DNA from: Hofstenia miamia | Lineage: Eukaryota; Xenacoelomorpha; Acoela | Assembly: GCA_004352715.1 (NCBI GenBank) | Contig: SCFE01000098.1 | Coordinates: 699,491-763,490 of the forward strand | Direction of reading: 5' to 3' | Length of the DNA stretch: 64,000 bases | Part shown: one piece after another, positions 25,305 to 37,034 of the stretch | Layout of the letters: each line of letters begins with the position of its first letter | Numbering within the stretch: the first letter of the stretch is position 1 | Program-made: the position numbers and the translations under genes | The notes under the pieces: model-generated | Database searches by the model: none | Seen by the model: the letters and a program-made list of their open reading frames with translations, nothing else | What the model was told of the DNA's origin: nothing

Positions 25305-26653
25305 AGGTTGTGGCAAGATTAAGCAGCATAATTCCTGAAAATTTGAACTATAAATTGTTTTATGACAATTGGTATAATTCATGTGATCTCCAAGTACATC
25401 TTTCTAAAAGAGGTATTCAGTCTGTTGGAACGCTACGAATTTCAAGATGCTAAGGTCTAGCATTCCCAGAGGACAAAGATTTAAAAAGACGTGGTCGAGG
25501 ATCATTTGTTGAAAAACAATGTCATTATAACATGAATATACACATAGCTGCTGTCCGTTGGTTTGACAATAAGCCCGTCACCCTTTTGTCAACCTACATT
25601 GGTGCTCAGCCTATTGGACAATGCCAAAGATTTGATCGCAAGCAGAAAAAGCACATTTTGGTGCCACGTCCACAAATAGTTCAAGAATATAACTCACATA
25701 TGGGATACGTTGATGAATTCAATACATACATTTCCAGAATAAGAACTGAAATTAATTGTAACATTCGTCATTATATAAAAATATTTTTTCATTGTGTGGA
25801 CATTGCTGTGGTTAATTCATGGATTGAATCTCGCAGGGATCACAGTGACTGTGGAAAATCAGTTGCATTATATGACTTCAAACTGGATATTGCTGAATGC
25901 CTTTGTAAGCAAGGTGTTCCAGAACCACGCAGAGGACGTCCAAGTTATATTGAAGAACAAATAGGCATGAAGCACAAACGGGGTGGTCGCATCACGCATA
26001 CCCCGAGCAAAGACATTAGGATTGATGGAATAGGACATTTCCGCATGGTTTCAGATAAACGTGGCCGCTGCAAAATACCTGGATTTAATGCTAAGCCAAA
26101 GGTTCTTTGCCGAAAATGCAATGTATATCTCTGCATTCCATTGTGTTTGATTATGTTTAAGTCTATAATAGATTTTTGTAACCCCTGTTTAGTTTTTCTT
26201 ACTTTTGGGAATTTGTCCTATTGGGACTTTAAAGTGACAAACTTAGAAAAAAAAATTGAATTATCATAAAAGAAATTTTTTTTCAAGTTTAGTAACTTAG
26301 GGATCTTTGAATGCTTGTTAACCTAAAATTTGGTATATTCAACTAACATATAGTAGTTCAGTAAAAGCTGGGTTAAGCTGTTGTTAAAAACCGACGTTTG
26401 TTTAACACTAGAAGCCCCGGGATTTTTTTTATACCTCGAAGCCCCATTTCGTCATTTTTGACGAAATTCAATAAGAAAGAATAAAATTGATCCTATTCTC
26501 CTTCTTACCATTTTATAATAAAAACAACATGTATTATTTGAAATTGACAATGTTTTATACACATGAGCATGTAAAAGCAATTTATTAACATGTATAAACA
26601 TGTAAAACCAATTTATGGAGGAGAGAGTTTGTAGACCAACAAAGTTTGCGAAA

Positions 26654-28758
26654 TCAAAGGCAGTTTGCGCAGGTCGTCAAAGCAAAATTTTCAATTGCAT
26701 TGTCACAGTGCGAACCGCAAAGAAAAATTCCGCACGATCGGCATTTCACAGACCGGCGGTTCTTACGCATAATCACACCACATTTTCGTTTAGTTGAGGT
26801 ATCGCGACACGGTGGTGGAAATTGCAATGGAGTCACAGCTCGAGCTTGTGTACAGGCCAGTTGCTCAACAAGGTTTAGCAAGAAAACTTTGCATGGAATT
26901 TCTGAATCCTTGCTTTTCTTGAAAACAATCCACGAGTTGAGGAGAGCCACATTCAACATATTGTGCCAAATGGTAACAGGCCAGCGGCGACTTGCTGCGC
27001 GTNNNNNNNNNNNNNNNNNNNNNNNNNNNNNNNNNNNNNNNNNNNNNNNNNNNNNNNNNNNNNNNNNNNNNNNNNNNNNNNNNNNNNNNNNNNNNNNNNN
27101 NNNNNNNNNNNNNNNNNNNNNNNNNNNNNNNNNNNNNNNNNNNNNNNNNNNNNNNNNNNNNNNNNNNNNNNNNNNNNNNNNNNNNNNNNNNNNNNNNNNN
27201 NNNNNNNNNNNNNNNNNNNNNNNNNNNNNNNNNNNNNNNNNNNNNNNNNNNNNNNNNNNNNNNNNNNNNNNNNNNNNNNNNNNNNNNNNNNNNNNNNNNN
27301 NNNNNNNNNNNNNNNNNNNNNNNNNNNNNNNNNNNNNNNNNNNNNNNNNNNNNNNNNNNNNNNNNNNNNNNNNNNNNNNNNNNNNNNNNNNNNNNNNNNN
27401 NNNNNNNNNNNNNNNNNNNNNNNNNNNNNNNNNNNNNNNNNNNNNNNNNNNNNNNNNNNNNNNNNNNNNNNNNNNNNNNNNNNNNNNNNNNNNNNNNNNN
27501 NNNNNNNNNNNNNNNNNNNNNNNNNNNNNNNNNNNNNNNNNNNNNNNNNNNNNNNNNNNNNNNNNNNNNNNNNNNNNNNNNNNNNNNNNNNNNNNNNNNN
27601 NNNNNNNNNNNNNNNNNNNNNNNNNNNNNNNNNNNNNNNNNNNNNNNNNNNNNNNNNNNNNNNNNNNNNNNNNNNNNNNNNNNNNNNNNNNNNNNNNNNN
27701 NNNNNNNNNNNNNNNNNNNNNNNNNNNNNNNNNNNNNNNNNNNNNNNNNNNNNNNNNNNNNNNNNNNNNNNNNNNNNNNNNNNNNNNNNNNNNNNNNNNN
27801 NNNNNNNNNNNNNNNNNNNNNNNNNNNNNNNNNNNNNNNNNNNNNNNNNNNNNNNNNNNNNNNNNNNNNNNNNNNNNNNNNNNNNNNNNNNNNNNNNNNN
27901 NNNNNNNNNNNNNNNNNNNNNNNNNNNNNNNNNNNNNNNNNNNNNNNNNNNNNNNNNNNNNNNNNNNNNNNNNNNNNNNNNNNNNNNNNNNNNNNNNNNN
28001 NNAGAGGTAGTTTAGAGGTAGTTCGCAAGAGAGACGCTCGTGAAGAAGTTATCACAAGTTATATTGGTGGATTTTCGTTCCAAAGAAGACAGTAGCTTTT
28101 TGACTGCAAAATCAGCAAGACGTTCGCCATTTCGGTCAGGTGCTTCGCATTTTCCCAAATAAGGGACAATGTTCCAAACATATTTGGTGGAGTTGTCGAC
28201 TAGCAACCAAAATTTAAATCCGAATTTATCGGGTTTGTTGGGCATGAAAACAACAAATCGACAACGGGTTTTCATGGGAACTAGCTGCTCGTCGATGCAT
28301 AAAGAAAAGTTGGGAACAAAGTTTTCGCGACAACTTTTGGCGATTTTATCAAAGATTTCTCGAACATGAGTGAAAGGATCTTCATCGATTCGAAAAGAAC
28401 GTGTTCTCTTCTCATCAAATCGCAAAAAACGTTTAAGTGTTTCGTAACGATTTCTACACATAATATTGCGGAAAAGTGGTATGCCAAACTTTTCAGACCA
28501 CAATACTTTCACCGAATTATTCTTGCCATAAACTCCTCGCGCAATTTCAATGGCAAAGAATTTGTCAAGTTCATCAAGAGTAAGATCATCGAGGGCTCCT
28601 TCACTTGTATCAACTGTACATTTCAAAATCTGTCTTTTGATGTTTTCTGATATAAACTCGCTGAAAGCTCTCACCTTTGTTGTCGCTTCTCGTTTCACAT
28701 ATGGCACAACTCCAAGTTGAACTCGGAATATGTCTCTTTCTGCATCTTCCTTTCGCAT
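26654..28758 (-). CDS. piggyBac transposase 2, interrupted by a sequencing gap
   Basis: The frame from 28758 down to the gap reads MRKEDAERDIFRVQLGVVPY..FSEFISENI..LDELDKFFAIEIARG, then the first catalytic Asp in SLCIDEQLVPM with KTRCRFVVFMPNKPDKFGFK and the second in ITCDNFFTS. The third Asp should lie in the N block. After the gap (26959-26654) comes the last part, WHNMLNVALLNSWIVF.., and the C-terminal cysteine domain (CGVIMR..CRSCGIFLCGSHC..CANC). No stop is visible within these two parts. More N-terminal acidic sequence (28759-29030, SDDEISNQGQ-like) needs a frameshift or an intron to join. It may be a young copy. Confidence 0.85.
27003..28002. other. Assembly gap, 1000 N
   Basis: Exactly 1000 N, a conventional placeholder, so the true distance is unknown. 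The sequence right after it repeats AGAGGTAG twice within 20 bp. It removes the middle of piggyBac transposase 2. Confidence 0.99.
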
Positions 28759-29349
28759 GGTTAGTATTGACTTCTAATTTGATCCACTTGTTTTTTTTTC
28801 GGAGCACATTCGGCTGTCCTTGGTTGGAGATTTCGTCATCACTTGAATCATCAGTAGTGCTGCATGTATCATTTGTAGAATCATCAATACGAGTTTGCTC
28901 AGTGTCGGAGTTGTGTCGGAGTTGTAGTCTTCATTTACTTTCATCGCCGGATCATCGCCGGAATCAATTGGATCGATGTTCCAAATAGCTGTCAAGGCTT
29001 TCGTTGCCGCCGCCTGCTTCAACAATGCTTCAACAAAAATAAAGAGAAAGCCGACAATATCGCGTGCGAACTTGCAAAGAGCTAGCCAAGCTAATACAAT
29101 TTTCGTTCTATTCAAAATTTGGAAAATTAGGCCTAGCTATACGATGTAGAAATTTGAATTCCTAAAACTATAGCTACAACAATCAAACAATATGATTGCG
29201 TCTTTCGTCGCTGACGAAAGTCCAATTGAGGCAATTTTTGAACCGCGCGCAGAGTTTCTTGCATTAAATAGTGCAAGCCTTAGGTAAAGTCCTAATTGTG
29301 CTGTACAGTAGGCCTACATGTTTATACCTTACTTGTACAATCCGCTTAC

Positions 29350-30236
29350 AATAGATTTAGATAAAAGAAACATTGCAATTTATATTCTAAATGTTTAATC
29401 AGTGCAATATATCTGTGTATATCTTAGAATTAAGGTTTAATTTAGCAATATAAAGGATTTCGTCAAAAAAGACGAAATGGGGCTTCTCGGTGTATTTTGA
29501 AAAATTAGCAATTTTATATATTAGATAATTAGTAATTAGATAAAAGTAACATTGCAATTTATATTCTAAATGTTTAATCAGTGCAATATATATCTGTATA
29601 TCTTTGAATTAAGGTTTAATTTAGCAATATAAAGGATTTCGTCAAAAAAGACGAAATGGGGCTTCTCGGTGTATTTTGAAAAATTAGCAATTTTATATAT
29701 TAGATAATTAGTAATTAGATAAAAGTAACATTGCAATTTATATTCTAAATGTTTAATCAGTGCAATATATCTGTGTATATCTTTGAATTAAGGTTTAATT
29801 TAGCAATATAAAGGATTTCGTCAAAAAAGACGAAATGGGGCTTCTCGGTGTATTTTGAAAAATTAGCAATTTTATATATTAGATAATTAGTAATTAGATA
29901 AAAGTAACATTGCAATTTATATTCTAAATGTTTAATCAGTGCAATATATATCTGTGTATATCTTAGAATTAAGGTTTAATTTAGCAATATAAAGGATTTC
30001 GTCAAAAAGACGAAATGGGGCTTCTCGGTGTATTTTGAAAAATTAGCAATTTTATATATTAGATAATTAGTAATTAGATAAAAGTAACATTGCAATTTAT
30101 ATTCTAGATGTTTAATCAGTGCAATATATATCTGTGTATATCTTAGAATTAAGGTTTAATTTAGCAATATAAAGGATTTCGTCAAAAAGACGAAATTGGG
30201 GCTTCTCGGTGTATTTTGAAAAATTAGCAATTTTAT
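29350..30236. repeat. ~180-bp tandem array carrying transposon-end hairpins
   Basis: The motif GGATTTCGTC starts at 29455, 29634, 29813, 29994 and 30174 (spacing 179-181), giving almost five units. Each unit has the palindrome ATTTCGTC(A5-6)GACGAAAT directly followed by GGGGCTTCT, i.e. the same order as the element's own right end (..GACGAAATGGGGCTTCTAGTG). Units are nearly identical, so the array is recent or homogenised. Confidence 0.95.
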
Positions 30237-30762
30237 TCCTGAAAAAGAAAATATTGATTATCATAGTGTAGGTGAAACAAAGGTGGGTATATTAGGTAAC
30301 GATAAAAAGAAGTGTCAAAGCTCTCAAAGTATATTCGATTAGACACCAAAAGGATAAAAAACTGATTTCGTCAAAAATGACGAAATGGGGCTTCTAGTGT
30401 TAAATATCGTTAAATAGAAATTCGAAAGTTGTAATAAGCAAGTGTTAATAACTCATAAATAATAGTAATTAAAAGTATAATATTAACATTGTAGTATGGA
30501 ATTAAAGGAGCTCTAAATAATGCTGGAAACAGCTAAAAAATTTAATAAGAATTTGCAGAGTAATGACTGTCTAATTATATAAAGAGAAGAGAAAGGCAAA
30601 GAAGAATGCTATAATTTAAAATATAAAATCATCCAAATCAAACAAATATTTTATCAGAAACTCATCCAAATATATTAAATGCACTATTTTGTTTCGAATA
30701 TTTAATAATAGATGTAAATCGTTATAGCAGATCCCAAATTGGTGCACAAGAGGTATTGATGC

Positions 30763-32689
30763 CAGTGTTTTGCGAGCATGCCCCAGCCCGCCGGGCGCGG
30801 GGCGGTGTAACTTTTGAGCAGGCATGGGCATGTATAAATTGGCATGCCCGGTTTCTATTCTTTAGTGTCATTTTTTATGATACTTCATGATTTGAGACAT
30901 ATCTCTGATCAAATAGTAACTTCAAAGGAACGGAAAGTAGAAAATATTAAAGGCTCAGTTATTCAATTCAATTCTTTTTGAAGTCTTTATCTTTAAAGTG
31001 ATTAAAGCAAAGAGGCGATTAAGATTAGCCCTGTCACTCAACCCTCCTAAACTAAATAAAACTAATTAATTTAATAAGCAACTAGGTTAATTTCAAGAAG
31101 CTAAACAGCATAACAAAGCGTCGCGCCCGATTGGCTGAAAGAGATAAACACGATTAGCTAATCTAGATTAAAGCTGTAGTCTGTGTTAGTCATAATTGAA
31201 ATAATTGAACACCTTTGCATGAGCATCATTTTATCTGCTGAATTTGTTATGAAGCATTATGGTAACATCTACTCCATCAAAACCGTATATAGAAAGTCAA
31301 ATAAAATGAAGCAAAGTTGACCTATTTACTAATCGAAATGTTTCTAAAAACGATATTTGGCTTTGTTGCACGTGTATCATTATAAATCTTCTGATGGTAC
31401 TAAATCCCTCCATCGCCATTCATGTGACAATAATAGTTGTGTTTCAAAGCCATCAACTTCAGGCTTGAGTGATTTGAGACATTTTCTTCGTTCCAAACCT
31501 TCTATTGCCAATGAAGAAAAGAAAAGTTAGGTATGGCTGTTGTTATGTGTTCACTGGATTTTTGCCCGTTATCAACAGAAGGCTTTAAGATGGTAGCTCA
31601 ACGATTAATTGAAATTGGAGCTAAATATGGCTCAATCAACGCTAACGACATATTTCTGCATAATTCTAATATTTCTCGTGGAATATTACCAAAATATTTT
31701 GATACCGCTCTATCATCGCTAAAGATATTGTGCAATAATCAAATAGAAAGCGTTCTTTCTTCCCTATCTGTTTTTCCTATTTCTTTTCAATTTGATCACT
31801 GGTCATCAACGTATAAAAATGTTTCATTTACGGCAATTAATTCTCAGTTTATTGATGCGAAATTTTTACCTCGCACTGGAACTATTGCAGTTGATTCCTA
31901 TAATCAAGATACAAAGCATGCTGCTAATATCCTGAGAGACTTCCAAGAAAAGATGCTAGCAATCTATGATATTAATAAAAGTATTTTACGCATTGCCAAT
32001 CCAAGTTGTATAACCGACACTGACGGTAAATTGGTGTCGGCTGTTTCAACTCAGTTTGATCGTTTATCTTGCAGTGCACATGATATCAATACAGTCGTGC
32101 GTAATGCTATTTGCAAATGTACAAATTCCGATATTAATAACTGTATTACGTTTGCAAAAGGAATTGTCGCATATTTCAGAAGTTCTACCTTAAACAGTAA
32201 GCTACCTACGAAATTAGTACAGGAAGTCGAAACCAAATGGAATAGTTATTACTACATGCTTCAATCTATGGACAAAAATTTTTCAACAGTTATTATTGCA
32301 AAAAGTTGCACATTTGGAACAACTTCAATATTTGAAACCGGAATTATATTGAATCCTTATTGTCAATTTTAGAACATTTTGTGGAAACCACTTTAATTGT
32401 TAGCTCTGAAAATTGTCTTAAAAGTGTTATCCAGTTCTATTGAAGCTACAAAATAACTTCGAAATGCTAAATAATGATAATGGTTGTAACAGTCTCAGGA
32501 ACTTGATCTACGGTACCATGAAAAGGTTACTGGGAAAACTAAAGATATAGTTGAAAAATACATAAGGGAACATTTGAACCTGGACGTTCAGTTGAAAAAG
32601 ACCCTTTTTTCAGACCAGTCGGGCGTTTATAGCGCATTTGCCGTAGAACCGGGCACGAACGGCAAAAAATGCATGCTCGCAAAACACTA
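30763..32689 (+). mobile_element. hAT transposon with 8-bp target duplication
   Basis: The left end CAGTGTTTTGCGAGCATGC matches the inverse of the right end (GCATGCTCGCAAAACACTA). Flanks are ATTGATGC on the left and TTTGATGC on the right, an 8-bp duplication with one mismatch, as expected of hAT. It is 1927 bp long and carries a single transposase gene on the plus strand. Confidence 0.9.
31360..32372 (+). pseudogene. hAT transposase, frameshifted
   Basis: Upstream in another frame is a BED-finger-like piece (YKSSDGTKSLHRH near 31410). The main frame 31533-32372 encodes VVMCSLDFCPLSTEGFKMVA (the hAT DF.P.S..GF block), FDHWSSTYKNVSFTAINSQF, RLSCSAHDINTVVRNAI (CxxH block) and LVQEVETKWNSYYYMLQSM (TRWNS-like block). 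The C-terminal hATC dimerisation part is frameshifted and not readable. Catalytic residues in the N-terminal half appear retained, but the protein is truncated. Confidence 0.85.
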
Positions 32690-32931
32690 TTTGATGCACA
32701 ACTTTGTGACGGTCAAAGAGACAGGAATTTATTATTATTACGAAAGTTACTATTAACCGACTTTGAAGAGACTTAATTGACCTGTTATTGGTTAATAGAT
32801 AGAGATTGTTTCTAAACGATTTGTCAATAAGCATACTAAATTACCATTGGCTGACGACCGGCATTGCGTTCGCGTTGTTTTTAAAAAGAGCTTGTTATAA
32901 ATTTGAGTGTTATTAAGCGACTTCTACTGTA

Positions 32932-34004
32932 AATTGGGGTGATGGCTTCGTAAGGAGTTCGATGCAAGCCCTAATCTTATTCAGAATCTAGCAGTAACAG
33001 TAAACAAAAATTTGATTTTTTATTGACCAAATGAGAAAAAATTTAGTGTGGACACATATAAGTTTAAAAAATTGGAAAACTTTTTCCTAAAGTATATTGT
33101 GGGAGCTCCAATATATTTGGAGTTTTTTCGGTGACATTTGGTGACAACCTCTCAATAAATGTAATAGGAGCTTTCATAAATGGGACTAAATTTTGTGAAA
33201 ATACATGCGTCAAAATATTATCTATTCGGCCGATTATCTACGCCCTTGTGAAATGCACTGCACTTTTGGTATATTTGAAATCAAGAGATAATAGAAATTC
33301 GAAGTCTCCACCCTGGCTTGCCCAAAGTAAAGACCAGCAAGCAACTAAATATTTTTCCTAATAGACTTCTTAGTTTTAATCATAGATAATGAATGTGTAT
33401 TCATTATAATTAAAGGTAAATAAAAAAATTACCGATATTCGATTAAATTAACAGTATTAGTACTTTGAAAATTAAAGTAAGCAGTAAAAATGTTAATAAT
33501 TATTTCCGATGAACGAAAAAAATCAATGAGGAAAAATTTATTTTTCCGCTAGCAACTGTAACTAACATATACGTCCCAAACAAAGAATACGATTTCAACA
33601 AAATATTACAGAGACATTATGCTACATCGAGAGACGAAAATACGAGTAAATAATTATTTCATTTTTTTCATTGAAACTCCAGTAACAAACAGGAATATGT
33701 TATAACAGCACGAGAGGGATAGGTATTTCTTGATTTCCTAGCACTGATGCAAACAACAAACTATAAAATCGATGAACTAATAGGTCTATATGAATAACGT
33801 TTAAAAACTGTCTACATTTTTTGGTGTAATGTTTCTGTGTAAAGGAAGATTGTGTTTTAAGATTTGTACTTGTTTGAAACGAGCAAGGCAATTAAAATAA
33901 GTAAAATTCAAAACAATGAAAAAAGGCAAATAATAGCTTCGCATGCGGACACGGCTCACTATGCGAAAACCCCGCGTTTGAGTGCTTAATTTAGAATCTC
34001 ATTG
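32932..34004. other. No gene recognised
   Basis: Unique-looking AT-rich DNA. Two short ORFs (33131-33361 plus; 33700-33891 minus) show no motif. Confidence 0.4.
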
Positions 34005-34146
34005 CAGTAGGGAGCAAATTAAATACAACAAGCGATTTATTCTGCTTAGATGTGTCTCGCAGTGTGTATACCGGACATGCATAATGTATGTAGCCGTACC
34101 TGCTGACCAATTATAATGTTGACCAATGAAAAAAATTGATGTTAAC

Positions 34147-34184
<38 letters not shown>

Positions 34185-35335
34185 CTATATAGTAATTTTG
34201 TGTTATTATAATTATACTGTCATTGTGTCATGAATACGTCTTCTGCCGTCCACGCTCAAATTATTGTGCTCAGCCAACACACCAGCATGACAGTGCGGGA
34301 TATTGCCGCGACACTTCACACCAGTTATTCAACAGTATCACGCAACAGCTTCACCGTGCAACTGGGCAAGTGCAACCTTCTAGGAAGAAAAAATGTGGCC
34401 GAAAGAGAATCACTACCTCCCGTGATGACAAAATGGTGCTGCGTGAGAGTATGAAAAATCCTCGGTTGGATGCCGTCGCCCTACGACGGACTCTAAACGT
34501 CCACACTGCAAGAAGAAGGTTAAATGAGTGCGGGAAAAAGGCCATCAAGTCAGTCAAAAAAACCGCTACTCATCGCTGCCATGAAGAAGAGACGCTTATC
34601 ATGGGCGAAGCAGCACCAAAATTGGACTGTGGACGTTTTGAGCAAGGTGATTTTCACCAGTTAGTCAACTTTTTGCGTCCAGTTGTCTACCCCTCGCTTC
34701 GTCCGCCGCGGCAGCAAGGCATTATCACCAAAACACATGGTGCAAGTAGTCAAACAATCCTTGATGGTGTGGGCCAAATATCATACCATTTCTTCAGAAG
34801 ATTGCACTTTGATGAATTGCATGATGAATTGTATTAAGTACGCAGATGTGCTGAAATCTCGACTGATACCTCAGGCCAGAGAATGGTATCCAAACGGTGA
34901 CTGGGTGCTTCAATATGATTCGGCACCCTGCCACATGGCAAAACACGTCAAGGCCTTCCTGGACGCGGAAGATATCCAAGTGCTTCCATGGCCAGCCAAC
35001 TCACCAGATTGCAAAGTGATCGAGACAATGTGGGTGAAGCAAAAACTTCGTCTGAGCAACGTATCGTCAAAAGCAGGCCTAATAAATGTTTCACTGAATA
35101 TCTGTATACGAGATGGTGAGTCAAAAACTGCTATATTTGAGTCGTGCAAAAAATTTATTAATTATAAATGCCGGCAAGAATCAATGCACTTGTGAAGGCC
35201 AAGAGCGGTCATACACGTTACTAGTTTAAATCGCTTTTTATTTCGAACATTTCATATTGATCTGTGATTGATGTTATGTGTATTTTCATTGAAATATTAA
35301 AAATTTGCTTGTTGCAATTAATTTGCTCCCTACTG
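34005..35335 (+). mobile_element. Tc1-like transposon, inactive
   Basis: The left end CAGTAGGGAGCAAATTAAAT and the inverted right end CAGTAGGGAGCAAATTAATT both continue to GCAACAAGC or ACAACAAGC. A TA follows the right end; the left flank has TG, so one duplication copy mutated. It is 1331 bp long, and a (TA)n tract sits inside at 34152-34182. The transposase relic on the plus strand is annotated separately. Confidence 0.9.
34230..35195 (+). pseudogene. Tc1-like transposase (DD34E type), frameshifted
   Basis: The start MNTSSAVHAQIIVLSQ..DIAATLHTSYSTVSR is the paired-like helix-turn-helix. After a shift come RKKKCGRKRITTSRDDKMVL and VHTARRRLNECG. After another shift come SLMVWAKYHTISSEDC, IKYADVLKSRLIPQAREWYP, LQYDSAPCHMAKHVKAFLDA with the second Asp, and NSPDCKVIETMW with the Glu, 34 residues later as in the family. 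The region of the first Asp (SDE) is disrupted. It is not translatable as one protein. Confidence 0.85.
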
Positions 35336-36814
35336 TATATTCTCTTCGAATTCTAGACGTTAATTTTAATTCTAAGTCTTGTGATATTTAATCCTGGAAT
35401 TCTAGACAACGTTAGTTTCTATTTTTAATTATGCAATAAGGTTTTTAAATAGTGGGTCATTCTGTATTACGTTTTACGTCAGATGTTCCTGTATTTTTGA
35501 CGAAATATTTTCAAAATTTTCTTTTGAAAATAGCCATTGTAAACTGAAAACTTTACAATTTTATGAACTTATGAATTTATGCAATTGTTTTTTGTCAGCT
35601 TCCTGTTCGTTAGAATGAGTTTTTACTACATTTGTGTTCATTGTAATGTCAAATTTTCGTTGAAATTTTATGATTACAATTATCTACCGGAGTTTTCTAC
35701 TTAGTCATTTATAGTTCTAGCAAAATGTAATGACAATAACAATAAGCTTAGAATTTCGGGAGCCCGTGGAGACATAATTAAAAAAGAGCTGAGAAATTTT
35801 CTGCTGTTGAATGGCAATAGAAATAAAGTAATCTTGCAGGTATTCCCAGTTTAAATACTTTGCGTAAGGTTCAGAATATTTTATTGATCTGCAATGTCTG
35901 GTAAATCTTTGTATTCACAGCTACCTGTTGGCCTTATATGAAACAAGCCGTTTTATAAAACACTTTTTTTAAAAAAAATACGAGTTGACATTTTCAGGGA
36001 CCTTTGTAAAAGACCTGTAGTGAAGAAAGGAACTCTGCAATGCCAGGCGGTATACGAGTATGCAGTAATTGGATGTCGTCTAAATTTCAATATTTCATTG
36101 AATGAACTGCGTCCCTTATGGTTCTTTGGGACTTTTTTTCATCAGCAAAATTAGGTTATTTCCTAAGCTTACAGTTAGTGAGATCAGTTCTGCTCTTCTA
36201 TTTTCACTCTGTCTGAATATTAATAAATTGTTACTAAATCCATTTATCTCTTGTTACTTTCAAGTAATTTTGATCTATATGAATGAGTGTTTTATTTGTT
36301 TTATAGACCAACTAAATGAAAATAAATTGTTAAATATACTAGTCAACAATAATTTTTACACGTAAAAGTTTCGCTAAACCCTTTAAAATCGGTTGCACTT
36401 TTAACAATGGTTATAACTATTGTTTGTTCAAAGTTATATTTCGTTATCAGTAATGCTATTCTGTCTAGTTTGAATATATTGTTGAACCTTAGTAATTTTA
36501 ATTATAAACTTTGTCAAAATCTTGTGTATTAAGATTGTTCACTCATCATTTTAAAAATATTCAGTTACAAATCAGATGCAGTATATCTACTGATTCAATT
36601 CTGCCTATTATTCTATAATGCAGTGAATATGTTGAAAAGTCGAATCATTTTATGTTCATACGAAAACAATGACGTAGACTTATTCCTTCTAAAAAAGCGA
36701 AACTATTGTCCAAATAATGTTTACTCATTTTATGCACAACGTTGATAATTATCAATTGTGTATTTCTGAATTTTGTTTCAGGTTATTCCATATGTTATGA
36801 TAAATTTCCCTTAG
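35336..36814 (+). other. Intergenic DNA upstream of HINFP, possible non-coding first exon(s)
   Basis: Two short open stretches have splice-like borders: 35722-35840 (after TTCTAG, to CAG|GTATTC; reads RISGARGDIIKKELRNFLLL) and about 35998-36150 (after TTTTCAG). Their reading phases do not join each other or the HINFP exon, so they may be 5' UTR exons or chance. Confidence 0.25.
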
Positions 36815-36818
36815 TTTT

Positions 36819-37034
36819 ATGCATGGTAAATCATTTGAACTAAGTTGTGATTGGTTACAATGTGGGAAGCTTTTGAAGAATCTCGACGCACTCTGCGATC
36901 ACATGCGCGATGTACACTTAATTGGAACTTGCTCTACATTGGATTGCTATTGGCATCGTTGTGGTTTCAAAGCATTAAATTCTGATCATTTAACAGCGCA
37001 TGTTTACTTTCATGTGTATCACATACAATTAATA
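36819..37034 (+). CDS. HINFP: HINFP exon 1 (coding), fingers 1-2
   Basis: Residues 1-72. An acceptor (TTTCCCTTAG, 36814) lies four bases before the ATG, so a 5' UTR exon upstream is likely; starting at this ATG gives MHGKSFELSCDWLQC, matching the family's short N-terminus. Ends ATA|GTAAGT. Confidence 0.88.

Larger units (their letters stand above)
22076..26269 (+). pseudogene. piggyBac transposase 1, intron-containing, broken by stops and a LINE
   Basis: Exon 1 (22076-22399) starts MDEQVDVLVKW and ends at GTAAGT; exon 2 resumes at 22617 after TTTAG, and both sides are phase 0. Exon 1 holds an internal duplication (VLVKWNNN..NIVS and IIVKWDKN..NVIS, each followed by a W..W.G unit), like small barrel modules. 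Exon 2 holds an acidic linker and the DDE_Tnp_1_7 fold: the first catalytic Asp in LAIDEQILPYKGK, the second in LFYDNWYNS, the third in MGYVDEFNT, and a Cys-rich tail (CRKCNVYLC). In-frame stops at 22929, near 23080 and near 25451, plus the LINE at about 23325, disable it. The DEQILPYKGK segment appears twice only because of an assembly duplication. Confidence 0.85.
21659..26372 (+). mobile_element. piggyBac transposon 1 (TTAA-flanked)
   Basis: The ends CCCAGCTTTTACTATAAGG and, inverted, CCCAGCTTTTACTGAAC share a 13-bp terminal inverted repeat and are flanked by TTAA (21655-21658, 26373-26376), the hallmark of piggyBac. Internal inverted repeats of the type AGTTTGTCACTTTAAAGTCC lie at about 22017-22037 and 26221-26243, with another diverged copy at 21677-21697. 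It carries one transposase gene and a LINE inserted in that gene. Confidence 0.9.
26406..30399 (-). mobile_element. piggyBac transposon 2 (TTAA-flanked) with hairpin array
   Basis: The termini CACTAGAAGCCCC and its inverse are 13 bp long and flanked by TTAA (26402-26405, 30400-30403). Next to each end is GAAGCCCCATTTCGTC plus the palindrome ATTTCGTC..GACGAAAT. The transposase is on the minus strand (28758 to 26654) across a 1000-N gap. Between its start and the right end lies a ~180-bp tandem array (29350-30236). It inserted into the outer composite element only 29 bp from the TTAA copy on the right side of piggyBac 1. Confidence 0.9.
21604..32929. mobile_element. Composite nested transposon: TA-flanked element interrupted by two piggyBacs and a hAT
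   Basis: The left terminus is CAGTAGAAGTCGCTTAATAA followed by CAACTCAA (21604); the right terminus on the minus strand is the same with one indel (ends 32929). Both are flanked by TA. Only about 0.7 kb belongs to this outer element (21604-21658, 26373-26405, 30400-30762, 32690-32929 approximately); the rest is insertions. CAGT-start ends with a TA duplication suit a mariner/Tigger-type MITE. No transposase of its own is present. Confidence 0.75.

Noticed and set aside
26646-28095. Several 350-450 codon ORFs across 27-28 kb
   Set aside because: They consist almost entirely of the 1000-N gap; only the minus-strand piggyBac parts on either side are real coding sequence.
28169-28988. Plus-strand ORFs opposite piggyBac transposase 2
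   Set aside because: Shadows of the minus-strand transposase, which carries the catalytic motifs.
35722-36150. Two short splice-bordered open stretches upstream of HINFP as coding exons
   Set aside because: Their phases are incompatible with each other and with HINFP exon 1; at most 5' UTR.
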